A DNA stretch of 64,000 nt from Roseibium aggregatum (lineage in GTDB: Bacteria > Pseudomonadota > Alphaproteobacteria > Rhizobiales > Stappiaceae): NCBI RefSeq assembly GCF_014692675.1, contig NZ_JABFCZ010000023.1:58613-122612 (forward strand). Direction: 5' to 3'. The notes under the pieces were generated by a model. The model made no database searches. It was given only the letters and a program-made list of their open reading frames with translations, and was not told the DNA's origin. Shown here piece after piece: positions 43,326 to 51,535 of this stretch. A program made the translations under genes and the position numbers. Position 1 is the stretch's first letter. Each line of letters opens with the position of its first letter.

Positions 43326-44885
43326 TCAGTTGAAGGAGATCGAGCCGGCGCGGAAGTCGAGCACGTAAGGAATGTGACCCGGCTTCGGTGCCCAGTTGAC
43401 GTTGGTCTTCATCGCCCAGCTTTCGTAAGGACGATAGAGCGGCAGAACCGGCGGATCCTGCTTGATGCGTTCCATCAGTTCCGCATAGGCCGCGCGGCGC
43501 AGTTCGACGTCGCCGGAGAAGCGGAATTTCTCCCAGGTCTTGGCGTACTCTTCGTCGGTGTTGAACCGGCCTTCGGATTCAGACGGACCGTTCGGGGCCC
43601 ACATCACGCCAAAGCAGCCGAACGGATCGGCGAAATACATCGGGTTGGACCAGTTGCGCACCATCATGTCCGGGGAGTTGCCGGTCCACTTGTCGCCGAC
43701 ATTCACCTTGCCCTTGATGCCGACCTCGGCCCACATTTCCATGATCGCCTGAGCGGCGAGCAGGCCGTTGGTGTAGTAGCTCGGTGCGGTGTCGAAGGTG
43801 ATCTCGGTGCCGTCATAGCCGGCTTCCTTGAGGAGTTCCTTCGCCTTTTCCGGGTTGTATTCGAAGGTCTTCAGCTCCGGCTGGTAAAGTTCGCCGAATT
43901 CCTTCAGCGTGTGGGTCGACGGCACCACGGCCTTGCCGAGCCACAGGGCTTCGTTGAGCGCGTCCCGGTCGATGGCAAGCGACAGCGCCTGGCGGATGCG
44001 CGGATCCTTCAGCACCGGATGGTTCACGTTCATGATCATGACGTGGAACAGGGCGGTCGCGCTGCCTTCGGCCTTCATGTCAGGATCGCTTTCGATCAGG
44101 GAGAGCTGATCCGGGGCGATGTTGGTGATGATGTCGGCTTCGCCGGTCTTCAGGGCGGTGATGCGCGATGCGGTTTCCGGCATGTGCTTGACGGTGACCT
44201 TGTCGAGCGGCGCCTTTTCACCCCAGAAGTCCTCGAACTTTTCCCAGACGACCCGTTCGCCCGGAACGAATTCGGCGACCTTGTACGGGCCGGTGCCGAC
44301 GGGCTTCAGGGAGAAGGCTTCGTAGTCGTCGTCTTCGGCGACATTCGGATCACCGGCGAGCGCCTTGGTGTACTCTTCCGGAATGATCATGACCTGCTGC
44401 AGGTTCAAAAGCGTTTCCCAAAGCGGTTCGGGACGCTTGGCGTAGACGCGGACGGTGTAGTCGTCCACCTTTTCCGCCTTTTCGAAGTTGCCGAGACGGT
44501 CGCGGGCGCGCACCTGGTAGGGGGTGAAGGTCGCCTGGTACATGCGGTTCAGGGAGAAGACCACGTCATCGGCGGTCATGTCTTCGCCGTTGTGGAACTT
44601 CACGCCGTGGCGCAGTTTCAGTTCCATGATCGTCGGCTCGATCAGCTTCCATTCGGTCGCAAGTGCCGGAACCCATTCGGTGTCCGTGGTGTCGTGGTTC
44701 TTGTCGATCAGCGTGTCGAAGGCGTTGTAGTAGAACTGGGAGCCGACGTTGGAATGGTCGCGGCCCGGATCGAGGTAGCTGGAAACGTTGGCGGCGCCAA
44801 CGGTGAGCTCTGCTGCGAAGGCGCCCGATGCGAGCATCGATGCCAGAATGGTTGTTGCGGCGGTGGTTGCCAGAAGTTTCTTCAT
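43326..44885 (-). CDS. Peptide-type ABC transporter substrate-binding protein
   Basis: A 519-residue SBP_bac_5 (DppA/OppA-type) binding protein. Two adjacent ATG codons are possible; I use 44885, 6 bp from GGAGG. The signal peptide is MKKLLATTAATTILASMLASGAFAAE. Family segments are EWKLIEPTIMELKLRHGVKFHNGEDMTADDVVFSLNRM, IRQALSLAIDRDALNEALWLGKAVV, and YNPEKAKELLKEAGYDG. Such proteins bind peptides, but also opines, sugars and phosphonates; the two phosphoesterases in the operon hint at a phosphorylated ligand. Confidence 0.92.
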   Translation of the reverse strand: MKKLLATTAATTILASMLASGAFAAELTVGAANVSSYLDPGRDHSNVGSQFYYNAFDTLIDKNHDTTDTEWVPALATEWKLIEPTIMELKLRHGVKFHNGEDMTADDVVFSLNRMYQATFTPYQVRARDRLGNFEKAEKVDDYTVRVYAKRPEPLWETLLNLQQVMIIPEEYTKALAGDPNVAEDDDYEAFSLKPVGTGPYKVAEFVPGERVVWEKFEDFWGEKAPLDKVTVKHMPETASRITALKTGEADIITNIAPDQLSLIESDPDMKAEGSATALFHVMIMNVNHPVLKDPRIRQALSLAIDRDALNEALWLGKAVVPSTHTLKEFGELYQPELKTFEYNPEKAKELLKEAGYDGTEITFDTAPSYYTNGLLAAQAIMEMWAEVGIKGKVNVGDKWTGNSPDMMVRNWSNPMYFADPFGCFGVMWAPNGPSESEGRFNTDEEYAKTWEKFRFSGDVELRRAAYAELMERIKQDPPVLPLYRPYESWAMKTNVNWAPKPGHIPYVLDFRAGSISFN

Positions 44886-44950
44886 CATAAGCCTCCAGGG
44901 CTTCAAGGGTTGCAGGCAGTGGCCGTTCCGGCTTCTGGTTTTTGAAAGGG

Positions 44951-45865
44951 TCAGCGGCTGCGCAGGCGCACGTCGGCGTGGTCGCGCAGCCAGTCACCAA
45001 GGATCTGCACGGCGAAGGTGAGGAGCAGGATCATCATCGCCGGGGCGACCACGATCCACGGGGCGGTCGGCAGGTAGTCGCGGCCGACGCCGACCATGGA
45101 GCCGAGCGTCGCCGTCGGCGGCTGCACGCCGAGGCCGAGGAACGAGAGCGTCGATTCCAGGATGACGATGTTGGAAAAGTTCAGAGTGAACTGGACCACC
45201 AGCGGCGACACCACATTGGGCAGGATGTGACGCAGGGCGATGCGCAGCGGTCCGGCGCCGGCCGCGCGCGCCGCCTCGATGAACGGCATTCCGGTCAGCT
45301 TGCGCACTTCGCCGCGAACGATGCGGGCGTGCTGCTCCCAGCCGTAGACGCCGAGCACCAGCACCATCACTTCCAGCGAACTGCCGAAGATCGCCAGGAT
45401 CAATAGCGCGATCAGGGTGAAGGGAATGGCGATCTGGGCATCGACCGCGCCCATGACGAAATCCTCGAACACGCCGCCGACAAGACCGGCCAGCAGCCCG
45501 AGCGTGCCGCCGATCAGAAGCCCGATGACGGCGCCGGCGAGAGCAAGTGTAAAAGTCAGCCGCAGGCCGTAGATGCAGCGCGAGAGAATGTCCCGGCCGA
45601 GCTCGTCCGTACCGAGGAAGAACCCGGCCTTGTAGCGCTCGAAGCCGAGCGGCGGGCGCAGGCGCGAAATCAGGCTCTGGTGGTTGGGGTCGAACGGCGC
45701 AATCAGTGGTGCTGCGATCGTCAGCAGCACCAGGATCAGCCCGACGATCAGCGCGATCCTGAGAACCCAGTCCGCCTTGCACCAAAGGGCGTAGCCCGGG
45801 ATCCGGTGCGGCGACAGGATCGGCCGCCGGACGGTCTGGGGCAGGGAAGAGGTGAGGTCGCTCAT
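44951..45865 (-). CDS. Peptide-type ABC transporter permease, DppC-like
   Basis: A 304-residue permease with a polar N-terminus ahead of the first membrane segment, as in OppC/DppC. It has the N-terminal FLGTDELGRDILSRCIYGLRLTF segment, the EAA loop FIEAARAAGAGPLRIALRHILPNVVSP, and FSNIVILESTLSFLGLGVQPPTATLGSMVG. It starts 3 bp after the DppB stop. Confidence 0.94.
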   Translation of the reverse strand: MSDLTSSLPQTVRRPILSPHRIPGYALWCKADWVLRIALIVGLILVLLTIAAPLIAPFDPNHQSLISRLRPPLGFERYKAGFFLGTDELGRDILSRCIYGLRLTFTLALAGAVIGLLIGGTLGLLAGLVGGVFEDFVMGAVDAQIAIPFTLIALLILAIFGSSLEVMVLVLGVYGWEQHARIVRGEVRKLTGMPFIEAARAAGAGPLRIALRHILPNVVSPLVVQFTLNFSNIVILESTLSFLGLGVQPPTATLGSMVGVGRDYLPTAPWIVVAPAMMILLLTFAVQILGDWLRDHADVRLRSR

Positions 45866-45868
45866 GGC

Positions 45869-46795
45869 TTATCCCTTTGCAAGACGGATGCGCGGATCGG
45901 CGTAGGCGTAGGCAATGTCGACCGCGGCGTTGATGCAGATGACGGCGACGGCGACCATCAGCACGCCGAACTGGAGGACCGGGTAGTCGCGCATGATCGC
46001 GGAGCGCACCAAAAGGTCGCCGATGCCCGGCCAGGAGAAGATGGATTCGATGACCACGCTGCCGGCGGCGATCCAGCCGGCGATCTGCAGGCCGACGACG
46101 GACAGGATCGTGATCGAGGCGTTCCGCAGGCCGTGCTTCAGGATCACGGTGCGTTCCGGCAGGCCCTTTGCCCGGGCCGTGCGCATGTAATCCTGGCCAA
46201 GCACGTCCAGCATGGCGTTGCGGGTAAAGCGGGTCAGGGCGGCGACGAACATGCCGGACATGGCAAGGGTCGGCATGATGAAATGCAGCGCAGTGCCGTC
46301 ACCGACCACGGGCAGCCAGTTGAGCGTATAGGCGAAGATCAGCACCAAAAGGGTGGCGATGACGAAGGGCGGCACCGCATAGCCCATGAAGGCGATCACC
46401 ATGATGGCGCTGCCGACGAACCGGGTCCGGTAGACCGCCGCCGCAATGCCGAGCGGGATGGAAAGGGCGAAGGTGAAAATCGCGGTGCTGAACAGGAGCT
46501 TCAGCGACGGCCAGATCCGCTCGGCGGCGATCTCCGCGACCGGGCGCCGCTCCAGGAACGACAGGCCGAACTCGCCGGTAAAGATCGAGGCGATGAATTT
46601 CCAGTACTGGGTCGCGACGGACCCGTCGAGCCCGTAATAGGCGATCAGCAGCTGGCGGTCTTCCTGGGTGATGCCCTCGCCGATGACGAAATCGATCGGA
46701 TTGCCGGAGAGCCGGGTGGCGAAGAAGACCAGCGTGATGATGATGAACAGCGTGACGGCCATCTTCAGCAGCGTCCGCAGCACATAAGTCAGCAT
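45869..46795 (-). CDS. Peptide-type ABC transporter permease, DppB-like
   Basis: A 308-residue permease with the DppB/OppB N-terminus (LTYVLRTLLKMAVTLFIIITLVFFATRLSGNPIDF), the coupling loop YMRTARAKGLPERTVILKHGLRNASI and VVIESIFSWPGIGDLLVRSAIMRDYPVLQ. It overlaps the end of the HAD phosphatase gene by 7 bp, so the phosphatase is the first gene of the operon. Confidence 0.94.
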   Translation of the reverse strand: MLTYVLRTLLKMAVTLFIIITLVFFATRLSGNPIDFVIGEGITQEDRQLLIAYYGLDGSVATQYWKFIASIFTGEFGLSFLERRPVAEIAAERIWPSLKLLFSTAIFTFALSIPLGIAAAVYRTRFVGSAIMVIAFMGYAVPPFVIATLLVLIFAYTLNWLPVVGDGTALHFIMPTLAMSGMFVAALTRFTRNAMLDVLGQDYMRTARAKGLPERTVILKHGLRNASITILSVVGLQIAGWIAAGSVVIESIFSWPGIGDLLVRSAIMRDYPVLQFGVLMVAVAVICINAAVDIAYAYADPRIRLAKG

Positions 46796-47577
46796 GACAG
46801 CGCTCCCTGACGAGGCGAAACGGGGTCTTTGTGAAGGGCTGCGGCCGGCGGCCGGGCCACGTGAATGAAGGCCAGACCAGCGCGTGCGGCGGCCTCGCCG
46901 TCGGTTGCCGGATTGTCACCGACGAAGACGGAGGTTTCCGCCGTGGCGCCGGACCGGTCGAGGGCAAGGTCGATCAGGGCCGGTTCCGGCTTGCCGAAGG
47001 AGCGCAGAACCACATCCGGCTTGCACAGGCGCACGGCGGCGGCGAGCGCCCCGGTCTCTGGAACCGGCAATCCGTCCGGATCCGGATGGGTGGCGTCCAG
47101 ATTGGCGACGATGAGGTCGGCACCCTGATGCAGCGCCTTCAGGAGCCGTTGCAGGTCGGCGATGGCGAATTTCGGATCGCGGGCGAGAAGCACGACTTCG
47201 GGCCCATGCTCGACCGGCCGGAGACCGAGGCTTTGGGCAAGGTCGCAGATCGGATCTTCCGCAAACACCTGGACCGTGGCGCCCGGATACTCCCGGGCGA
47301 TCCGGTTGACAGCGACCTCACCGGCCAGACAGATCCGCTCTGCCGGAATGTTGAAGCCGATCACGGCCAGACGGTCGGAAAGCGTTTCCCCGGTATCGGC
47401 GGAATTGTTGGAAACGATCCAGAGCCGGTTCGCAACGGAGTGTGCGAACTCCAGCGCACCGGAAAGAGGCTGTCCTCCGGCAACCAGGCAGCCATCGAGG
47501 TCGCACAGGACGGCATCGTAGCCGGCGACCATCTCCGGGGTCAGTTCCGCAACCTGCCTGTTTCTCAATTCCAGCAT
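46789..47577 (-). CDS. HAD-IIA family phosphatase (NagD/PGPase-like)
   Basis: A 262-residue phosphatase if started at the ATG at 47577; an upstream TTG frame adds 25 implausible residues. Motif I is DLDGCL with Asp26 and Asp28, motif II SNN at about 57-59, motif III Lys in RSFGKPEPAL and motif IV GDNPATDGEAAARAG. Subfamily IIA enzymes dephosphorylate small sugar or polyol phosphates such as phosphoglycolate and glycerol phosphate. It leads the operon with the importer and a phosphodiesterase, supporting breakdown of an imported phosphodiester to its alcohol and phosphate. This pathway is inferred. Confidence 0.86.
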   Translation of the reverse strand: MLELRNRQVAELTPEMVAGYDAVLCDLDGCLVAGGQPLSGALEFAHSVANRLWIVSNNSADTGETLSDRLAVIGFNIPAERICLAGEVAVNRIAREYPGATVQVFAEDPICDLAQSLGLRPVEHGPEVVLLARDPKFAIADLQRLLKALHQGADLIVANLDATHPDPDGLPVPETGALAAAVRLCKPDVVLRSFGKPEPALIDLALDRSGATAETSVFVGDNPATDGEAAARAGLAFIHVARPPAAALHKDPVSPRQGALSC

Positions 47578-47789
47578 AAAACCATCCGATCGGCCGCAAT
47601 TGATCGCTCCGGCATGGCTGCCGGCTGCGGAATGCGGTTCGTTTTGTTTCAAGAAAACCGGAACGTGGTCCCGGTCTCGGGATGGATACGAAACTGTCGT
47701 CTAAGTGTGACGGCGCCGTAACAAAGAAAACCTATGGTATGGGCCAGCAAAACATTTGCGTTGCTTCCAAAAGGAACGGCTGGCTTTTC
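47578..47789. other. Divergent promoter interval, HAD operon and lysR
   Basis: 212 bp between divergent starts. It must hold both promoters and, by family habit, the LysR binding site (T-N11-A), but I cannot point to one convincing site. Confidence 0.5.
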
Positions 47790-48683
47790 ATGTCGGTGAC
47801 ACTGTCTCGTATCCGCGCGATCAATGCGGTCGCGGCCGGCGGCTCCTATGCGGAAGGCGCCCGGGCACTCAAGGTTTCCCAACCGGCCGTGGCCCGTCAC
47901 GTCAAGGAACTGGAGGCCGAATTCGGCGTTCGCCTGTTCGACCGCAAGAACGGTATTCTCTATCCCACGCCGCTCTGCAACGAGCTATGTGACATCGCCG
48001 AACGCATGGCGGAGGCCGAGCGCGAGGCCCGGCGGATTCTCTCCCGCCATAACACGCTGCTGAACGGGCGGCTGACCATAGGGCTGGGCAATTCCATGCC
48101 CGGCATGGCGCTTGTCGCCCGGTTCCTGAAACGCCATCCGAGCATCGAGATCGCGGTGGAAACCGGGTCCCACGAGCAGATCACCAAGGCGGTGCTGCGG
48201 CGCGAGGTCGATGTTGCCGTGTTACCCGACGTGCCCGCCGACGGCCGCTTCCGTCAGGCCCTGCTGACCCGCCAGAACGTGGTCGCCATCGTCCATCCGG
48301 ACAGCGCCCTGTCGCGGGAGGCCTCTGTCACCTGCGAGCGTCTGATGGCCGAGCCGCTCATCTTCCGCACCCGCGGCTCGTCGACCCAGCGGGTGGTGGA
48401 CCGCGCCTTTCGCGCCGCCGGGTTCGAGCCGGTCCCGTTCCTGACCCTCGACACCCGCGATGCGGTCTACGAGGCCGTGGTCAACGGCCTCGGCGTCGGC
48501 TTCCTGTGGCGCTTCGGCACCGGGCGGACCGACGTGGTCCACCGGGTCCCGGTCAGCGATATGCAGCGCGAATATGACGAGGTGGTCTTTTCCCTGGCCG
48601 ACGAAAGCAGCGTCCTGCTGAACGCCTTCTTCACCGCCGTCGAGGCCTTCCGCAAGGATGCGGATACCATCCTGCAGCAATAG
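47790..48683 (+). CDS. LysR-family transcriptional regulator
   Basis: A 297-residue LysR protein starting at ATG 47790 (SVTLSRIRAINAVAAGGSYAEGARALKVSQPAVARHVKELEAEFGVRLFDRK gives the normal winged helix at 5-65). The effector domain shows LTIGLGNSMPGMALVARFLKRHPSIEIAVETGSHEQITKAVLRREVDVAVLPDVP. It is divergent from the phosphatase/importer operon and is its likely regulator. The nearest relatives by pattern are regulators of 2-aminoethylphosphonate-type loci, which also couple importers with phospho-enzymes; that link is suggestive only. Confidence 0.9.
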   Translation: MSVTLSRIRAINAVAAGGSYAEGARALKVSQPAVARHVKELEAEFGVRLFDRKNGILYPTPLCNELCDIAERMAEAEREARRILSRHNTLLNGRLTIGLGNSMPGMALVARFLKRHPSIEIAVETGSHEQITKAVLRREVDVAVLPDVPADGRFRQALLTRQNVVAIVHPDSALSREASVTCERLMAEPLIFRTRGSSTQRVVDRAFRAAGFEPVPFLTLDTRDAVYEAVVNGLGVGFLWRFGTGRTDVVHRVPVSDMQREYDEVVFSLADESSVLLNAFFTAVEAFRKDADTILQQ

Positions 48684-48780
48684 ATGTGGCCACTGGCTCT
48701 AAGGCAATTTCACCGCCTGGTTTTTCATTGACGGGCTGATTCCGGTACCCTGTCAGAAATGATTCTATTCTTGCTTGGAA

Positions 48781-48798
48781 AGTAACCTATATGTTACT
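48781..48798. promoter_or_regulatory. Inverted repeat in front of the toxin-antitoxin operon
   Basis: AGTAAC and GTTACT, perfectly paired, flank CTATAT, which itself could be a -10 box. It ends 9 bp before the toxin start. Type II antitoxins normally repress their own operon through such sites. Confidence 0.6.
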
Positions 48799-48807
48799 AA
48801 TTCACCA

Positions 48808-49131
48808 ATGCAATTAGTCGAGTACCAAACCAGTGACGGCAAAAGCCCATTCGCGGAATGGTACAACAACCTCGACGCAAGAGCGGCGGCCAAAGTGACG
48901 GTTGCCATGGTGCGTATGGAGCAAGGCAACTTTTCCAATGCCAAGGGAGTCGGAAGCGGGGTCCAGGAGTTCCGCATCGACTTCGGACCGGGCTACCGGG
49001 TGTATTTCGGTAAGGACGGCGACCGTCTCGTTATCCTGCTTGCCGGCGGCACCAAGAAGCGCCAGCAGAAAGACATCGAGGCAGCCCAGGCCCGTTGGCA
49101 GGATTACAAGAAGCGAAAGAAGAAGGGCTAG
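48808..49131 (+). CDS. RelE/HigB-like toxin, type II toxin-antitoxin system
   Basis: A 107-residue protein of the RelE/ParE superfamily, the phage-Gp49/HigB-like branch. The C-terminal half gives the family pattern: FRIDFGPGYRVYFGKDGDRLVILLAGGTKKRQQKDIEAAQARWQDYKKRK. These are ribosome-dependent mRNA interferases. I choose ATG 48808; no clear ribosome binding site precedes it, so low or leaderless translation is possible. The antitoxin gene follows after 2 bp, the toxin-first order typical of higBA. Confidence 0.88.
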   Translation: MQLVEYQTSDGKSPFAEWYNNLDARAAAKVTVAMVRMEQGNFSNAKGVGSGVQEFRIDFGPGYRVYFGKDGDRLVILLAGGTKKRQQKDIEAAQARWQDYKKRKKKG

Positions 49132-49133
49132 CG

Positions 49134-49454
49134 ATGGCTGGACTGACACGCGAATTCAAGGAGACCGTAAAGGCACGCGCCGAGCGCGACCAGGCGTTTC
49201 GTGCTGCCCTGTTTTCCGAAGCTGTAGACCTGCTGATTTCCGGAGACGTTGAAACCGGCAAGGCCGTGTTGCGCGACTACATTAACGCGACAGTGGGCTT
49301 TGAGGAACTGGCCGAAAAAGTAGGTACTCCCTCAAAAAGTCTCATGCGGATGCTGAGCGAAAAGGGCAATCCGACTGCTTCAAAACTGTTTGCGGTTATC
49401 AGTCAGCTGCAGAAGACAACCGGGGTGCATCTGGCGGTTGGCACAGGTGGATAG
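49134..49454 (+). CDS. HTH antitoxin, HigA-like
   Basis: A 106-residue antitoxin of the addiction-module regulator type. The helix-turn-helix is in the C-terminal half (GFEELAEKVGTPSKSLMRMLSEKGNPTASKLFAVISQLQ), and the N-terminal helical part (FKETVKARAERDQAFRAALFSEAVDLLISGDVETGKAVLRDYI) would bind the toxin. ATG 49134 lies 2 bp after the toxin stop. It neutralises the toxin and likely represses the operon through the repeat at 48781. Confidence 0.88.
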   Translation: MAGLTREFKETVKARAERDQAFRAALFSEAVDLLISGDVETGKAVLRDYINATVGFEELAEKVGTPSKSLMRMLSEKGNPTASKLFAVISQLQKTTGVHLAVGTGG

Positions 49455-49463
49455 CAAAGACAA

Positions 49464-50303
49464 ATGAGATGGTTGAAATCAAACATTGAGAAGATTTCCA
49501 ACCTGAAAGCGCAAGGCTCTCCGGAAAGCCTCACCTATGCAGCCCTAGAATGCCGGTTAGCGATAGAGCGCGTCTGTTATGACCGGCTCCGCATCGCGCA
49601 CGACTACATATCCCAAGACGACATTAGGAAGTGGCAGCCGAAAGACGTTGTAAACACGCTGATACAGGAGGTGGATAGCAAAATTGCCGCCTCCTATACG
49701 TTTTCGGTGGGCAAGGAACCTATCAAAACAGAGGGTGACCTTACCCAGGAAGACTACGAGGCAATGGAATTTGTGCCGGTAGGTTCCCAGGTCGGTTTTG
49801 ACCCGAAGAAAATGGGCAAGCTCTGGAATGCGATTTCCTCATTCCTGCATGTGAAAGTCCCGAAATTGAAAAGCGATAAGGTCACCGAATATGGTGATCC
49901 GGCCGCGCTGGAAAAGAAGATTGATGAGGTTTTGGTCGAGCTAGAGCGTCTGTCACAAGGCACGCTGATCGGGAGCGGATTCGGTAAAACCGTACGCTTC
50001 GATTGCATATGCGGCACCGAGAACAAGCGACGCTCTTCACTTTTAAAAGAAGGTCAGACCATCAACTGCATCAGCCCGGATTGCATAGAGCGTTGGGTGG
50101 TTGAGTTCGATGGGGAAGATATAGAATTCGTTCGAAAGAAAATTAATGTGCCGTGTCGCTCATGCTCGGTAGAAACGGCTTTTCCCGAAAAGGCGATGCT
50201 TGACCTTGGACTAAACCGGCAAGCGCGATTCATTTGCCAAGAGTGCGGTGAAACCAACCACGTCATGTGGCGGCTGAACCAAGCCGTCAATAAGGGTGAA
50301 TAA
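49464..50303 (+). CDS. Hypothetical protein with C-terminal zinc-ribbon motifs
   Basis: A 279-residue protein I do not recognise. The N-terminal 60 residues look helical (ESLTYAALECRLAIERVCYDRLRIAHDYI), of a kind seen in HEPN or DUF4145-like helical proteins, but no RNase motif is evident. The centre is mixed charged helix (LEKKIDEVLVELERL). The C-terminal 95 residues hold four Cys pairs: CICG, CISPDC, CRSC and CQEC, consistent with two zinc ribbons. It begins 9 bp after the antitoxin gene and has a lower GC content than the catabolic genes, so it probably arrived with the toxin-antitoxin pair. Function unknown. Confidence 0.7.
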   Translation: MRWLKSNIEKISNLKAQGSPESLTYAALECRLAIERVCYDRLRIAHDYISQDDIRKWQPKDVVNTLIQEVDSKIAASYTFSVGKEPIKTEGDLTQEDYEAMEFVPVGSQVGFDPKKMGKLWNAISSFLHVKVPKLKSDKVTEYGDPAALEKKIDEVLVELERLSQGTLIGSGFGKTVRFDCICGTENKRRSSLLKEGQTINCISPDCIERWVVEFDGEDIEFVRKKINVPCRSCSVETAFPEKAMLDLGLNRQARFICQECGETNHVMWRLNQAVNKGE

Positions 50304-50314
50304 CGATGCCACTG

Positions 50315-50488
50315 TTACGGCTTTTGTTTTTCCGAAAGCCGGTAATGCTCCTTCATCATCTTATTAACCTCGGCCGCCGTGGCTCCCTTGATTTCAAGGT
50401 TCTTGGTTTTGAACGAAGCTGTGGGCACCAGCCGACAAGCGGCCAAGAGCGCCCTTACTTGCTCTACAATCGTTGCCCACATCTCCAT
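50315..50488 (-). CDS. Candidate small protein, orphan
   Basis: A 57-codon frame (or 55 from the second ATG at 50482, which has GGAG 8 bp upstream) on the strand opposite its neighbours. The translation has ordinary protein character: a helical start EMWATIVEQVRALLAACRL, then TKNLEIKGATAAEVNKMMKE. It ends just past the stop of the zinc-ribbon gene, convergently. No family is recognised; it may be a remnant of a longer gene. Confidence 0.35.
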   Translation of the reverse strand: MEMWATIVEQVRALLAACRLVPTASFKTKNLEIKGATAAEVNKMMKEHYRLSEKQKP

Positions 50489-50586
50489 ATCTCCAGATCA
50501 TCTGCATCGAGGAATCCGATAACAAATGATGGTTTGCACCATCACCCGCGTATCCGCGCGGGTGAATCTGCCCCCATTTGAGAGGC

Positions 50587-50696
50587 GTTAAGTGCGAAAG
50601 GCGGAAATTTCGCCAAGATTGGCGGATTCTCGCCATTTCACAAAATGCCGGAACAACGCTTCAGGGGGTTAAGTGCGCCCGTGGGATAATGCCCCC
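50587..50696. repeat. Imperfect repeated motifs, possible insertion-sequence end remnant
   Basis: GTTAAGTGCG occurs at 50587 and again at 50668, each accompanied by a GCCCCC-AT-TT type motif (50570 and 50691). Between them is a hairpin-prone GGCGGAAATTTCGCC at 50601-50615. Multiple short terminal repeats of this style occur at ends of IS21-type elements, but no istA or istB is present. The non-coding interval 50489-50802 shows nothing else. Confidence 0.3.
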
Positions 50697-50802
50697 GATT
50701 TTTCATCGCGTCCGAAAGGTATCTTGCGCCATACTGGTTAAAATCAATTAACTGTTAGTTGCCATTAAGTTGGGCTTAGAGTTCGAGCTTTGAGGAAAAA
50801 AT

Positions 50803-51039
50803 ATGGGTTGGGAAAATTTAGTTCCCGGGTGCTTCGGTGCAGCCGACGCCCGATTTGCACTTCATGCAACAGACGAGAAACGCGCTAAGGAAGCCATCAA
50901 AGCGGCAAAGACCGCAGGGGCTTCGTTCGAAGACTTTGAAAAAGAAATTCTTTGGTACTGCTATCAGAAGGTTAGCCACGATGGATTTCTTGGACATGTC
51001 GAGGAACAGGTCGCTGAAGCGAAAAAGCTGTGGCGTTGA
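50803..51039 (+). CDS. Hypothetical protein, 78 residues
   Basis: A small soluble protein with ordinary composition and a GAGGA ribosome binding site before ATG. It appears all helical: RFALHATDEKRAKEAIKAAKTAGASFEDFEKEILWYCYQK, then HVEEQVAEAKKLW. No family is recognised. It stands at the start of an AT-rich stretch and may be co-transcribed with the small lysine-rich gene at 51093, 53 bp downstream. Confidence 0.6.
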   Translation: MGWENLVPGCFGAADARFALHATDEKRAKEAIKAAKTAGASFEDFEKEILWYCYQKVSHDGFLGHVEEQVAEAKKLWR

Positions 51040-51092
51040 GGTTTCTTCAAAAGTCACGCTAATTGCCGGGTTGAAGTATAAAGGAGGTGCTG

Positions 51093-51535
51093 ATGAAGGA
51101 CAAAGAAATAGGCGATATTTTTAAGACAAAGAAAAAGGCTTCAAATCGAGCAAAAATGGAAAAATTATCGGCAGAAAAGCAACGAAAAAAGACGAGTTAA
51201 GCCAAATAGACAATTTACTAAATGTGGGTTTGTTAAAAAAGTTGATTTACAACTATGTAAGTAAATCAGAAGATCTTGATAAAGATATATGGATTAAAAT
51301 AGACACTTTAATACACAAGTATTTGGGTTTTGATGACCTATTCGACGATGACGAGCATGAGAGAACGGCAGTATATATTTTTTGTTTAGCCCATCGTCAT
51401 CAGAAAGAAAAGATAGTGAGAGAAGCAATTAAAAAGTTATTAAATGAAGGAATTGAAATCAGATTTCAAAGACCAGCCTTTTCATATGGTGACCGCGAGA
51501 TAGAGTTAGTTATAAACTTCGAACGTATAATATAA
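51093..51535 (+). pseudogene. Orphan gene apparently split by a -1 frameshift
   Basis: A frame starts at ATG 51093 behind a perfect AAGGAGGT and by itself ends after 35 lysine-rich residues at 51200. A second frame, open from 51125 to the stop at 51535, has good protein character throughout, including GRKATKKDELSQIDNLL before its first standard start codon (GTG 51224). Shifting back one base at G-AAA-AAG (51131-51137) joins them into a 147-residue protein (MKDKEIGDIFKTKKK, then GFKSSKNGKIIG and on to FERII). Either this is programmed -1 frameshifting, or a one-base indel in the A run (mutation or sequencing error). The C-terminal part is acidic-helical (FDDLFDDDEHERTAVYIF). Function unknown; strongly AT-rich compared with the window. 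Confidence 0.55.

Noticed and set aside
42375..44945. An 856-codon + strand frame opposite the phosphoesterase and binding protein genes
   Set aside because: Antisense of two genes with intact catalytic and signal-peptide motifs; no family features of its own.
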